Both the position numbers and the translations under genes were made by a program. Under the pieces are notes generated by a model that worked only from the letters and a program-made list of their open reading frames with translations, did not search any database and was not told the origin of the DNA. From Armatimonadetes bacterium 55-13 (GTDB lineage: Bacteria > Armatimonadota > Fimbriimonadia > Fimbriimonadales > Fimbriimonadaceae), in NCBI GenBank assembly GCA_001898035.1, contig MKRX01000006.1, positions 124,436-188,435 on the forward strand: 64,000 nt of DNA, read 5' to 3'. Of the stretch, positions 51,996 through 60,871 are shown one piece after another; position 1 is the stretch's first letter, and every line of letters begins with the position of its first letter.

Positions 51996-51997
51996 CT

Positions 51998-52855
51998 ATG
52001 CTCAAGCGTCGCGCTCGAAAGGTCGATTCCACGAATCTGGCTTTCGAGCACCTCGCCTTACTCGACAAAGGGTCAACTCTCACTTTGGCGGTTCCGGCGG
52101 GAAGTTCGGTTGCCATCATTGGTCCCACCTGCGCGGGGAAATCTCGACTCCTCAACGTCGTGATCGGGAATGAGAAACCAACGCGAGGCGAGGTATTTCG
52201 ACCGGCGGAGGTTTCGGTTATCGACGGCGAGGGGATTACACGCCGCGATAAGCCGGGGGCGCTGGCCAAAGACAGCTTGAGTGAAAAGGACTCGACCCGG
52301 GTGGCCGAAGTTCTCTCGGCTCTCGGCCTATGGGAAGTACGAAATCGAACGATGGCCAACTTAGGGGCGGGGCAGCAAGTGGCGGCACGGTTCATCGAGG
52401 CACTGGTGGCGTCTCCATCACTCATCCTTACCGATGGAGAAATGGATCTCCTCGATCCTTGGACTCGGGACCGGCTTTGGCAGATCCTCCAGACTCGACT
52501 TGCGGAGGGCGCAACGCTGGTGTTCACCACCAACATCGCGGCGCTCGCCGAAAAGGCGGACTTGGTGATTGTGCTCAAGGATCAGCAAGTGCTCTTTTCC
52601 GATACCCCTTCCGCGCTCACCCGATCCTTCTCTCCGAGCACCGTCACGGTAGCGACGCACGACCATCCCGGGACGCTTGCCCTCGCAAGCCCGTTCGAAG
52701 TGGAGGTGACCCAGGTGGACGGGGGGACGCGTTTTGAGGCCAGCGAAGGACAGCAATTGGCGGCAAAGCTGCTTTTGGAAGGCTACGGGGACGTTCGGTA
52801 CATTATCTTGAAAGCTCCTACCTTCGATGAAGCCCTCCGGCGACTGGTTGGTTAG
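51998..52855 (+). CDS. Degenerate ABC-type ATPase domain protein
   Basis: The 285-aa protein has a good Walker A (GPTCAGKS, residues 42-49) but a weakened signature (NLGAGQQVAARF instead of LSGGQ), Walker B with TDGEMDLLDP in which the catalytic Glu position (residue 147) is Gly, and Asn179 where the H-loop His belongs. The C-terminal ~75 residues form an extra domain, as in ABC-2-type (bacitracin/Nod) ATPases. It may bind but not hydrolyse ATP. No permease is adjacent. It lies 2 bases after pepP. Confidence 0.85.
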   Translation: MLKRRARKVDSTNLAFEHLALLDKGSTLTLAVPAGSSVAIIGPTCAGKSRLLNVVIGNEKPTRGEVFRPAEVSVIDGEGITRRDKPGALAKDSLSEKDSTRVAEVLSALGLWEVRNRTMANLGAGQQVAARFIEALVASPSLILTDGEMDLLDPWTRDRLWQILQTRLAEGATLVFTTNIAALAEKADLVIVLKDQQVLFSDTPSALTRSFSPSTVTVATHDHPGTLALASPFEVEVTQVDGGTRFEASEGQQLAAKLLLEGYGDVRYIILKAPTFDEALRRLVG

Positions 52856-53616
52856 TCGGGAGCGATGGTTCGGTAGTCGTCATCACGAATGGTGAATCCC
52901 TGCTCGTCCAAGTATTCCAAAAGGGGGATCACGTAGCGGCGGCTCGCGCCAAGGGCGTCTCGCAGCTCGCCCGCCGTAAAGGGCTTCGCACCGAATAACT
53001 CTTTGATCTTGGCCTGGATAGCCACGATCTGGTCGGCGGCGTAGAGGACGCCATCCTCAAACACAAGTAAATCGCCCGCCTGCGCTCCCAGTCGGACCAC
53101 CTCTTCCACGGCCTGCTTGGGCACCCGAAGAATTTTCGCAATCTCGTAGGCGTTGGGCGTGGCAACGAGATGGGTTCGGAGTTCCGTCAAGACTCTATCC
53201 AAGAATTCTTGCTGACGACGGGTCAGGAGGAGACGAAACTCGCGGCTCCTCACCAAGCCGCCTGCGACTTCGACTTTGTCCTCCTCTTCCAAATAGGTGA
53301 GAATTCGATCTAAATTCTTGCCCGCCCACGACAAACCGGCATCGTTGACAATTCTTTCACGGGGGTGAGCGGCGACCTTTGGTTTGGCTTTGTGGGCCGC
53401 ATCAAGCGCCGTCATGAATTGTTCAGATGCAGCCTCGAAGGTCTCAGGCGTAAACCAGAGTCCGGCGAACCCCAGGAGTTCATCGTTTTCCAGCAGACGC
53501 TCGAAGACGTCGCCCAGGTCTTGTGGCGACTTCTCGACTCGGCGGCAGATCTCCTCAGTGGCAACGCCGCCAAGCGATTCCGCAACGACTTTCAGTACGG
53601 CTTTCTCGATGGACAT
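52852..53616 (-). CDS. Stand-alone SelB-like winged-helix protein without GTPase domain
   Basis: From ATG 53616, 254 aa contain winged-helix repeats like the C-terminal part of selenocysteine elongation factor SelB: SIEKAVLKVVAESLGGVATE, LLENDELLGFAGLWFTPETF, LTRRQQEFLDRVLTELRTHL and the final AKPFTAGELRDALGASRRYV-IPLLEYLDEQGFTIRDDDYR, close to the SelB SECIS-binding wing (FRDxLGxSRKYxIPLLEYxD). No EF-Tu-like domain is encoded upstream; the ATG overlaps the stop of the asparaginase gene. Its end overlaps the convergent ABC-type gene by 4 bases. The role is unknown. Confidence 0.82.
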   Translation of the reverse strand: MSIEKAVLKVVAESLGGVATEEICRRVEKSPQDLGDVFERLLENDELLGFAGLWFTPETFEAASEQFMTALDAAHKAKPKVAAHPRERIVNDAGLSWAGKNLDRILTYLEEEDKVEVAGGLVRSREFRLLLTRRQQEFLDRVLTELRTHLVATPNAYEIAKILRVPKQAVEEVVRLGAQAGDLLVFEDGVLYAADQIVAIQAKIKELFGAKPFTAGELRDALGASRRYVIPLLEYLDEQGFTIRDDDYRTIAPD

Positions 53617-54509
53617 CAAGCGACGTCTTCCGCGCGGTAGACAACCAACTCTTGAACTCCGTCTTTGGAAATCCAAAGAGGAAATTCACCTTGGGTGGTG
53701 GCGGCTCCAAAGGTTCCGTCCTTGCCGAGGGCGAGAACGACGCAGGGCATATCGGTGGCGTGTTTTTGGCGACGCTTCATGTGGCGCACGGTGTCTTGGC
53801 ATGCCTCCAGTGGACTTAGGCCACGGCGCATTCCTTCGACCGTTCGGAAGGAAGCGCAGGCTTTCCAGAGTTCCTCGCCCAAGCCAGTGGCACCGGCGCA
53901 CCCCACTTCGTCATCCGCGTAGATACCTGCACCCACGATGGGGGAGTCTCCGACGCGACCGGGGAGTTTCCACTGGAGCCCACTCGTGGAGGACGCGGCG
54001 ATCATGTGGCCGGTGGAATCGAGCCCAAGCATGGTGACGGTGTCGCCGTGGTTGTTGCCATCGACGGCATGGTGGTAGGAGTCGGTAGTTCCCTCCGGCG
54101 TTTTTTGCCATTCGGCGAAGCGGCGGCAGTTCTCCGTGGTCATGAGGTTCTGCGGGCGAAGTCCTTTTGCGATCGCAAATCGGCGGGCTTGGTCTCCCGC
54201 CAACATGACGTGCCGGGTCTCTTCCATGACTTTACGGGCCACCGAGATGGCGGGGACGATTCCTCGCATGGCGCAGACGGCTCCGGCGGAGAGATCAGCC
54301 CCGTCCATGATGGCGGCATCCAGTTCGAGTTCGCCATCCGCATTCGGAAGCGCTCCGAGACCGATAGCGAGGAGTTCGGGATCGAGCTCGCAGGCGGCAA
54401 GGCCGAGTTCAATGATGGTTTTGAGGTCGGCGCCGGATTCTTGGGCTTGCCAGGCGGCATCGACCGCGACTTTACCGGGTTCACGCCAGGTGGCGAGAAT
54501 AGTCGTCAT
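53616..54509 (-). CDS. Isoaspartyl peptidase/L-asparaginase-family Ntn hydrolase
   Basis: The 297-aa precursor belongs to the glycosylasparaginase/asparaginase-2 family: self-cleavage before Thr157 in NNHGDTVTMLGLDSTGH gives an N-terminal nucleophile, and SSTSGLQWKLPGRVGDSPIV-GAGIYADDEVGCAGATGLGE is the substrate-binding core. It would hydrolyse the beta-amide or glycoside bond of Asn derivatives or isoaspartyl peptides. It overlaps the SelB-like gene at one base (TGATG), so the two are co-translated. Confidence 0.9.
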   Translation of the reverse strand: MTTILATWREPGKVAVDAAWQAQESGADLKTIIELGLAACELDPELLAIGLGALPNADGELELDAAIMDGADLSAGAVCAMRGIVPAISVARKVMEETRHVMLAGDQARRFAIAKGLRPQNLMTTENCRRFAEWQKTPEGTTDSYHHAVDGNNHGDTVTMLGLDSTGHMIAASSTSGLQWKLPGRVGDSPIVGAGIYADDEVGCAGATGLGEELWKACASFRTVEGMRRGLSPLEACQDTVRHMKRRQKHATDMPCVVLALGKDGTFGAATTQGEFPLWISKDGVQELVVYRAEDVA

Positions 54510-54581
54510 ATCCTATAAGGTTACCGGCGATGGGACCGCTGTAGAGAAGCTTTTCAATCTGGTACCATATCCGGCGCTGGT

Positions 54582-54658
54582 GGGCTGATAGCTCAGTCGG
54601 TTAGAGCAACGGCCTTTTAAGCCGTGTGTCCTGGGTTCGAGTCCCAGTCGGCCCACCA
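54582..54658 (+). tRNA. tRNA-Lys (anticodon UUU), CCA encoded
   Basis: The acceptor stem GGGCTGA/TCGGCCC, D arm GCTC-AGTCGGTTA-GAGC, anticodon arm ACGGC-CTTTTAA-GCCGT with TTT at positions 34-36, and T arm CTGGG-TTCGAGT-CCCAG all fold correctly. The terminal CCA (54656-54658) is encoded. Confidence 0.98.
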
Positions 54659-54744
54659 CTCCTCCCTTTTTTCCTCTCCGCTCGTCCTAATTTGATAGGA
54701 TCTCGCAACCGGAGGAGGCTCCCCGCGTATAGGAGCGCAACACC

Positions 54745-55836
54745 ATGGAATCGTTTGTTCCCCGCTATCGCTATCTGGCCTTTTTCGTTTTGACGGCCCT
54801 TGTGCTTGTGGGAAGCGTGGCGATGCTTTTGCCGTTCGTTCCGGCATTGCTGTGGGCGACGGTGCTTTCGGTCCTGATGTATCCGATTCATCGCAGGTTT
54901 TTGAAACGGTTTGAAAGGTTGCGGTTGCTCAAGGGAGACCGCGCGGGGAGCGTGGCGAGTTTCTCCACGGTGGTCGCGACGATGCTGATCGTGCTCATAC
55001 CGCTTGCCTTGATCGGGCTGGGCTTGTTCGCTCAAGTGGGGGGCGTTTCGACCAATTTAGCGGGGGAAGCGGGCAAACCTTCCTTCGAGAAAACTTTGGA
55101 GTCCGTGGACGACGCGCTCAAGCCACTTATGGACAGCGTGGGTGGGACTTTTAGTGTGAAGGAATACGTTCTGGAGCATCAGCAAGAGATCGTGCAGGGG
55201 CTTCGAACTCCGGTGGTGAAGTTTGCGAGCCAAGCAGGATTTACGATTCTCACGCTGGTGATTGCGCTGCTCACGATGTTCTTTATGCTTCGGGACGGCG
55301 AGCGGCTGCGAAAGCCTGCGTTGGACTTGATTCCTCTCCCCCATGAGAAAACCAACGAAATCTTGGCGAAGGTGGCGGATACGATTCGCGCCGTTTTTAT
55401 CGGGACGGTGTTGGTGGCGTTGATTCAGGGGCTGGTGATGGGAATAGGCTACTGGATTGGCGGGGCTCCGAGTTCGCTGATGCTGGCGGTGGCGACGGCG
55501 GTCTTGGCCGTCATTCCGCTCCTGGGCCCCCCGGTGGTTTACATTCCGGTGGGCGCGATGTTGTTCTTGCAAGGCAAAACGACGGGCGCGTTGGTCGTTT
55601 TAGGGTTTGGCTTCTTGATCGCGAGCCAAATCGATAACTTGCTGAAGCCCTTGTTTATTGGTGGACGGACGAATTTACATCCCTTGGCGATTTTCTTCAG
55701 CATCTTGGGCGGCGTGCTCATGATCGGGCCAATTGGGATTATGGCGGGGCCGATGCTGCTGACGATCTTGTTGGCGCTGATTGAGGTTATTCGGGCTTGG
55801 ATGGGTAACCCCGAGTCGGCAACGGGGACGCAATAA
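54745..55836 (+). CDS. AI-2E family (PerM/YdiK-like) membrane permease
   Basis: The 363-aa protein has 7-8 spans with the family motifs: LLPFVPALLWATVLSVLMYP, RTPVVKFASQAGFTILTLVI, PLPHEKTNEILAKVADTIRA and IGGAPSSLMLAVATAVLAVI, PLLGPPVVYIPVGA, IFFSILGGVLMIGPIGIMAG. Members export or pass AI-2, Na/H or unknown compounds; the substrate is not deducible. It stands alone between tRNA-Lys and a terminator. Confidence 0.93.
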   Translation: MESFVPRYRYLAFFVLTALVLVGSVAMLLPFVPALLWATVLSVLMYPIHRRFLKRFERLRLLKGDRAGSVASFSTVVATMLIVLIPLALIGLGLFAQVGGVSTNLAGEAGKPSFEKTLESVDDALKPLMDSVGGTFSVKEYVLEHQQEIVQGLRTPVVKFASQAGFTILTLVIALLTMFFMLRDGERLRKPALDLIPLPHEKTNEILAKVADTIRAVFIGTVLVALIQGLVMGIGYWIGGAPSSLMLAVATAVLAVIPLLGPPVVYIPVGAMLFLQGKTTGALVVLGFGFLIASQIDNLLKPLFIGGRTNLHPLAIFFSILGGVLMIGPIGIMAGPMLLTILLALIEVIRAWMGNPESATGTQ

Positions 55837-55872
55837 AAGGGGGCCAGAACTCTCCTGCCCCCCTTTATTTCT
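55837..55872. terminator. Bidirectional terminator between AI-2E and FHA genes
   Basis: AAGGGGGC (55837-55844) pairs with GCCCCCCTT (55857-55865) with one bulge, followed by TATTT; the A-run on the other side serves the convergent gene. Confidence 0.85.
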
Positions 55873-55875
55873 GTT

Positions 55876-56316
55876 TTAGAGCGTGTGGAAGACGAAGCGA
55901 GCGTTTCCAAGGGCGATTTCGTCGCCATCGTTGATCTCTGCTTCATCGACTCTCTCGAAGTCCGAGCGTAACACGAAGGTGCCGTTTGAGGAGCCGAGGT
56001 CGGCAATCTTCCAAACGCCTTCATCAAGCCATACCTTGGCGTGCTTACGTGACACGTAGGAGCCTTCGGGAAGATCAGCGAGATCGACGTCGATGGGACC
56101 GACGGCGGGATCGAAGCGACCAATGATGGCGGTACCCGTGAAGGTGAATTCGGTGTCGGTTTCCACTCCGCCACGCTTGACGGTGAGTTTGGCATTACCC
56201 GAGACGGGCTCGACCTCGGCGGGCTCTTCGACTACAGCCTGCCCATCTTCGACGGCTTCCGGGGCTTCGATTACTTCTTCTTCGACGGTTTCCACTACGT
56301 TTTGATCATCAACCAT
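55876..56316 (-). CDS. FHA-domain protein
   Basis: The 146-aa protein has an acidic, low-complexity N-terminal half (EEEVIEAPEAVEDGQAVVEE) followed by a single FHA domain with GRFDP, YVSRKHAKVW and LGSSNGTF, the phosphothreonine-binding residues (Arg, Ser, His, Ser, Asn). FHA proteins bind Ser/Thr-phosphorylated partners; no kinase is near. Its start overlaps the symporter stop by 8 bases. Confidence 0.93.
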   Translation of the reverse strand: MVDDQNVVETVEEEVIEAPEAVEDGQAVVEEPAEVEPVSGNAKLTVKRGGVETDTEFTFTGTAIIGRFDPAVGPIDVDLADLPEGSYVSRKHAKVWLDEGVWKIADLGSSNGTFVLRSDFERVDEAEINDGDEIALGNARFVFHTL

Positions 56317-57805
56317 GCTTTCCAGTCCTCCACCCGGTTAATTTACCGAGCCCGATGACGCACGCGGAGATTACCAACCCGGGGGCGAGCGTGCCAAGTC
56401 CGACGACCGTGGCGGAGCCCAGTTTCCCGGCATTCACATCCGCGTCGGTCGGTAAAAACCACCGACCGTCTAAAACAGCGACATTCAAATAGGCATTATT
56501 GGTTCGATACGCGAAAATTAACCAGGAGAATGCGCCAATAAAGGCAATTACCATGGAAGCGACGATCCAGTTGCGATGAATCGTGTCTTTCTTCCCCAGG
56601 TAACCCATCACCACCGGGATCAGCAATGCGCCAATGACGCAACCACCCCACTGGTACCAAAGATTGACGACGCTATCGATTTCAAGGGCGAGGACGACGG
56701 CGACGAGGCAGGCGAGCGCGAAGCCGACGCGTGTCCAAAGCTTTATTCGGGAATCATCCGCCCAGTTTTTGAGTCTGGCCACGAATTCTCTCCCCACAGT
56801 TGCGCCGCCGACGAGCGTGTAGCCAACCATTGCGGACAGGATGGTCCCGAGCATGCCGCAGAAGAAGATGGCTTTCAATCCGGACGGGAGGACTTGCTCG
56901 CCGAAGGCCGGGAAGAGGTGAAGCCCCGATTCGGGCGGAGATTTTAGCAGGGCGAAGGCGTAGAGGCCGGTTCCGATACTGAGCATATCAAAGAGGAACC
57001 AGAAGCCAATGGAGACGAAGACGCCTTTTTGCCCCGTTTGAGGGTCCTTGGCGCTTGCTACACGCTGATGAAATCCGGGATCGACGAGCGTCCAGGCACC
57101 GAGGATGAAGAAACTCACGATGGCGATAGGTCCTTGACCACCGGTCAGAGTGAGGAAGGACTTGGGTTCAATTTTGGCCAGCGTTTCACCGAGGGGATAG
57201 TTGGCGAGGCACCAGAGAAGCATGACGGCAAAGCCGACGTACATCATGACGAAGGCGAGCATGCCGACTCGGACATCGGCGAGGAGGCCGCCTTTGTAGA
57301 GAAACGCCGTTCCGACAAGGCAGGCAACGATGACGCTGGGAACGATTCCCCACCCCGTCAGCCCTTGGGCAAGGATGCCGAGCATGAGGACATGGGCCGC
57401 CGGGACGGCCATGAGGAAAACGAGGATGGCTCCGATGAGTCCGGCAGTCTTTCCCCAGCGCATGGCGAGGCGTTCCGGGATGCTGATCTGATCGACTTCA
57501 CGGACCTTTTTGGCGAGCCATAAGGCGTAGATCAGCGCGAAGACGTAGTAAGGGACGCCAAAAAGGAGCCAGGTCCCGAATCCGTAGTAGCTCACGGACT
57601 CTCCGATCCCCAAGATGCCTCCGTACCATGTGCTCACCAGGGTAGCCACAAAGACAGGGAGAGTGAGGCTTCGGCCCGCCGTGATGAATTGGAGCACGGA
57701 GTTGTCGCGCAGTTTGGCGGAGAAGCCCAGAGCAAGGATGAGGGCGAGGAAGAGGCCAATCACCGCATAGTCGATGACCGAAAAATGCAGGATGGGGCCG
57801 TTCAT
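56309..57805 (-). CDS. Sodium:solute symporter
   Basis: The 498-aa protein has about 13 spans and SSS motifs (GLFLALILALGFSAKLRDNS, FITAGRSLTLPVFVATLVST, IPERLAMRWG, VRVGMLAFVMMYVGFAVML and late GATVGREFVARL). It lies between a thiamine pyrophosphokinase gene (10-bp gap) and the FHA gene. That position suggests uptake of thiamine or a thiamine precursor (inference from operon context only); otherwise the substrate is unknown. Confidence 0.9.
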   Translation of the reverse strand: MNGPILHFSVIDYAVIGLFLALILALGFSAKLRDNSVLQFITAGRSLTLPVFVATLVSTWYGGILGIGESVSYYGFGTWLLFGVPYYVFALIYALWLAKKVREVDQISIPERLAMRWGKTAGLIGAILVFLMAVPAAHVLMLGILAQGLTGWGIVPSVIVACLVGTAFLYKGGLLADVRVGMLAFVMMYVGFAVMLLWCLANYPLGETLAKIEPKSFLTLTGGQGPIAIVSFFILGAWTLVDPGFHQRVASAKDPQTGQKGVFVSIGFWFLFDMLSIGTGLYAFALLKSPPESGLHLFPAFGEQVLPSGLKAIFFCGMLGTILSAMVGYTLVGGATVGREFVARLKNWADDSRIKLWTRVGFALACLVAVVLALEIDSVVNLWYQWGGCVIGALLIPVVMGYLGKKDTIHRNWIVASMVIAFIGAFSWLIFAYRTNNAYLNVAVLDGRWFLPTDADVNAGKLGSATVVGLGTLAPGLVISACVIGLGKLTGWRTGKHG

Positions 57806-57815
57806 TGGTGAAGGA

Positions 57816-58454
57816 TTACCAGATTGGTTCGGTGGAATCTCGCTTGACGATCAATATTCCGGCTCCTTCGGTGAATTGGATGGACACTTCCTCCCCTTCG
57901 GCCTCGTTCGAGATGCTAGTGGCCCCGAGGGGGGAGAGGGTCGGTTCAGGCTGCCAGCGAACGCCGGTCATGACGACGTTATGGCACTCGGTCATGGCGA
58001 TGAAGGAGACGATTTGGCCGGGGTTCGTCTCTAGTTTGGTCAATTGACGGGCGTGAACGATGAGACCGAGGCCGTGCCGGAGGACCAAGCGAAGCGGGAC
58101 GGGGCTCCGGAGAGCGCTTTGGGTGGCGGCGAGGACGTGATCGAAGCGATCACCTTCAAGGGCGGCGATGGTGAGCGACTCGGCTCCCTGAGCAACGGCG
58201 AAGGCGATGAGTTTGTCGCAATCGGTGGTCAATTGGTCTTCGCTTTCGATGATTTTGGGAAGGACGGCGCGGATATTTGGGTCCAGGGAGTCCATGTCAC
58301 CCACGACGACATCGGGAACGATATCTTGACGGATAAGCATGTTGGCGGCGCCATCGGCAGCGATGAGGAAGTCGGCCGATTGGCACCAGGCGGCGAGGAC
58401 GTCCGGGGGTAGGTCTTGACCGGCCAAAACGCCTAGGAACCGTCGAGAAGCCAT
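57816..58454 (-). CDS. thiN: Thiamine pyrophosphokinase
   Basis: TPK makes thiamine diphosphate from thiamine and ATP. The 212-aa protein shows LIAADGAANMLIRQDIVPDV, VVGDMDSLDP (metal-binding DMDS), QLTTDCDKLIAFA, LEGDRFDHVLAATQSAL (catalytic GxRxDH-type block), and a C-terminal beta domain. It heads the unit thiN-symporter-FHA and is divergent from dnaA. Confidence 0.93.
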   Translation of the reverse strand: MASRRFLGVLAGQDLPPDVLAAWCQSADFLIAADGAANMLIRQDIVPDVVVGDMDSLDPNIRAVLPKIIESEDQLTTDCDKLIAFAVAQGAESLTIAALEGDRFDHVLAATQSALRSPVPLRLVLRHGLGLIVHARQLTKLETNPGQIVSFIAMTECHNVVMTGVRWQPEPTLSPLGATSISNEAEGEEVSIQFTEGAGILIVKRDSTEPIW

Positions 58455-58598
58455 GCCAAGAAGTTACTCCAAACCTGAAGCCCTTTCCGTAGACAGGTGT
58501 CCATTGAAAAAGGTCTTTTACTAGAAAAACGATGATTTTAGGCGAAAAAAGGCGAGAAATCATCTTGATTAAGAAATCAAGCACCCCTTAATGTTTTA

Positions 58599-58615
58599 TT
58601 GACATTAATTGTCAA
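58599..58615. promoter_or_regulatory. Perfect palindrome upstream of dnaA
   Basis: TTGACATTAATTGTCAA is a 6-bp dyad (TTGACA/TGTCAA) with a 5-base centre, in an AT-rich stretch between thiN and dnaA. It could be an operator. No consensus DnaA boxes (TTATCCACA) are seen in this 250-bp gap. Confidence 0.45.
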
Positions 58616-58658
58616 AGAATGGCACTTCGGGTCCTGGTTCTTTCGCGGGTCCGGTGTG

Positions 58659-58664
58659 TATAAT
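58659..58664 (+). promoter_or_regulatory. Likely -10 element of the dnaA promoter
   Basis: A consensus TATAAT lies 41 bases before the dnaA ATG. The -35 region around 58636-58641 is weak, so an activator may be needed. Confidence 0.55.
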
Positions 58665-58705
58665 CCGAGTCCCCGGGGCCGCCTTTGGCCCTTGTAGGCT
58701 TTGCA

Positions 58706-60079
58706 ATGAATGACCAGTATTCGCTTGAGGACACAGATGATCATATCCGTCTACAGACTGCTTGGAACCAGGTCACAAAGCGAATCAGCGCTGAATTTTC
58801 CGGCCCTTCTTTCGAACGATTTATCCGCCCACTAAAGGCTGTCAGCATCAGCGATGATGCGGTTTCCGTGGTGGCGCCCGGCCGGTTTGTTCATGAGTGG
58901 GTTTCCGCTCGCTGCCTCTCGATGATGGAGGCGTATTTATCGGATGAGCTTGGACGAGTGGTCCGAGTCGATATCACTTGGGAGGCTCGCGAAAAACCGG
59001 AGCAACCCAAATCGCAGGAAGTGCTGATTACGCCGGCGGTGCCGGATCCGGTCGCGTTTAGACCGTATGAGAAATTCTCTTTTGATAGTTTTGTGGTTGG
59101 ACAGAGCAACCGCTTGGCCCATGCAGGCGCCAAGGCGGTGGCATCTGAACCGGGCCGCAAGTTCAATCCCTTGTTCATTTATGGGCAATCGGGATTGGGC
59201 AAGACTCACTTGATGCACGCCATTGCCAAAGAGGTTTTGGCGCGCAATCCGAAGTATCCGCTCGTTTATGTGAGCGCGCAGCAGTTCGCGGAAGAGTTCG
59301 TGAACGCGCTCCAGAACAACCGGGTGGAGCAATTCCGCCGTGCCCAGCGCAATGTGGGTATGTGGCTGGTGGACGACATTCAGTTCATCGCGGGCAAGGA
59401 CAAGACGCAGGAAGAGGTCTTCCACACGTTCAACCACCTTCACTCGTTGGGCAAGCAGATCGTGATCTGTTCGGACCGCCCGCCGCGCGACCTGCACCTG
59501 ATGGATGAGCGACTTCGCTCTCGATTCGAGGCCGGGCTGGTGGCGGACGTTCAGATGCCGGACACCGAGACGCGGTGCGCGATCTTGCAGAGCAAGGCGC
59601 AGCACGATTCGGTCTCGCTGGGCTACGAAGTGGCGATGTACCTGGCGGAGAACGTACCGGGCAACATTCGTGTTCTGGAAGGCGCTTTGACCCGCTTGGC
59701 GGTGCAGGCGAGCTTGGAAGAGCGAGGGTTGGAGTTGGACCTGGCGGAAACGATGGTGGAGCAATACTATCGCGGAACGCTAGCCAAGCCGGACTTCCGC
59801 AAGATCGTCGAAGCGGTTGGGAAGCTCTATAACATTTCGCCCGACGAGATTCGTGGCACCTCAAGAAAGGCGCCGATCGTCCATGCTCGACACGTGGCGG
59901 TGTTTGTGACTCGCGAGATCACCGGCGACTCTTGGAAGCACATCGGAAGCCTGTTTGGCGATCGCGATCACACTTCGATGATGCATGGGTACCAGAAGAT
60001 TCATGAAATGATGCACCAGGACAAGGACCTTCGGGTGACCGTTAAGTCTCTGATGCGCGACCTTTATCCGGAGGGCTAA
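58706..60079 (+). CDS. dnaA: Chromosomal replication initiator protein DnaA
   Basis: The 457-aa protein from ATG 58706 has the N-terminal helicase-loading domain (AWNQVTKRISAEFSGPSFER), AAA+ core with Walker A GQSGLGKTHLMHAIAKEVL, Walker B WLVDDIQFIAGK, sensor RDLHLMDERLRSRFEAGLVA, and the C-terminal DNA-binding domain with DRDHTSMMHGYQKIHEMMHQ. dnaN and recF are not adjacent; thiN and a creatininase-family gene flank it. Rightward transcription fits the G-rich strand as leading strand. Confidence 0.97.
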   Translation: MNDQYSLEDTDDHIRLQTAWNQVTKRISAEFSGPSFERFIRPLKAVSISDDAVSVVAPGRFVHEWVSARCLSMMEAYLSDELGRVVRVDITWEAREKPEQPKSQEVLITPAVPDPVAFRPYEKFSFDSFVVGQSNRLAHAGAKAVASEPGRKFNPLFIYGQSGLGKTHLMHAIAKEVLARNPKYPLVYVSAQQFAEEFVNALQNNRVEQFRRAQRNVGMWLVDDIQFIAGKDKTQEEVFHTFNHLHSLGKQIVICSDRPPRDLHLMDERLRSRFEAGLVADVQMPDTETRCAILQSKAQHDSVSLGYEVAMYLAENVPGNIRVLEGALTRLAVQASLEERGLELDLAETMVEQYYRGTLAKPDFRKIVEAVGKLYNISPDEIRGTSRKAPIVHARHVAVFVTREITGDSWKHIGSLFGDRDHTSMMHGYQKIHEMMHQDKDLRVTVKSLMRDLYPEG

Positions 60080-60081
60080 CC

Positions 60082-60825
60082 GTGAAATTAGCTGAAATGA
60101 CCTGGCCCGAGGTGGAGCTTCTGTCTCGGGACATTGTGGTTGTGATTCCTACCGGCTCGTTGGAACAACACGGGCCGCACCTTCCCTTGTTCACCGACTC
60201 GATTTTGGCGACGGCGGTGAGCGAGGCGGTGGAGGCTCGGTTGGGCGAAAAGATGCTGCTTACCCCGACGCTTTGGCTGGGGGCGAGCGGTCACCATTTG
60301 AAGTTTGCGGGGACGCTGAGCGCGAAAATGCAGGCTTACTTGGGAGCGGTCGAAAGTGTGGTGGAGTCCCTGATTCCTCACGGATTTTCGAAGTTCTTCA
60401 TCGTGAACGGACACGGTGGGAATAGTGAGCCCAACGGGGTGGCGATGCGGATGCTGAAGGAGAAATATCCTAACCGCCAGTTCGGGCATAGCGGTTACTA
60501 CACCTTTGCGGAGGAAGCCTCTCGAGACGTTTTGACGGGGCCGTTCAAGGGAATTCGTCACGCTTGTGAGGCGGAGGTGAGTTTGATGATGCACGTTAGG
60601 CCCGAACTTGTTCGGCAATCGAAGTTGCGGGATGACGGACTGGCTCCTGAGCCTTCGGTGGTGGGAATGGTTCACCACTTCGACGAGGTGACGGAAGAGG
60701 GATCGTTGGGTTACGCGACGTTGGCGACCCCGGAAAAGGGAGCGGCGATATTCGAGGCAGCGGTTAAGGGGTTGGTTCAAAACATTTCGGCGATTGCGGA
60801 CGGATACGTTTTTAAGGGTTTGTAA
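60082..60825 (+). CDS. Creatininase family protein
   Basis: The 247-aa protein shows the family's metal sites: VVVIPTGSLEQHGPHLPLFTD (Glu, His, Asp), SGHHLKFAGTLS and FIVNGHGGNSEPNGVAMRML. Members include creatinine amidohydrolase and pterin or FAPy deformylases; substrate is unknown here. It starts two bases after the dnaA stop and so is probably co-expressed with dnaA, an odd pairing. Confidence 0.9.
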   Translation: MKLAEMTWPEVELLSRDIVVVIPTGSLEQHGPHLPLFTDSILATAVSEAVEARLGEKMLLTPTLWLGASGHHLKFAGTLSAKMQAYLGAVESVVESLIPHGFSKFFIVNGHGGNSEPNGVAMRMLKEKYPNRQFGHSGYYTFAEEASRDVLTGPFKGIRHACEAEVSLMMHVRPELVRQSKLRDDGLAPEPSVVGMVHHFDEVTEEGSLGYATLATPEKGAAIFEAAVKGLVQNISAIADGYVFKGL

Positions 60826-60871
60826 GGTACGGTAGCTTGCGTACCTTTCTGCGAATTGGGACGGTGGAGGA

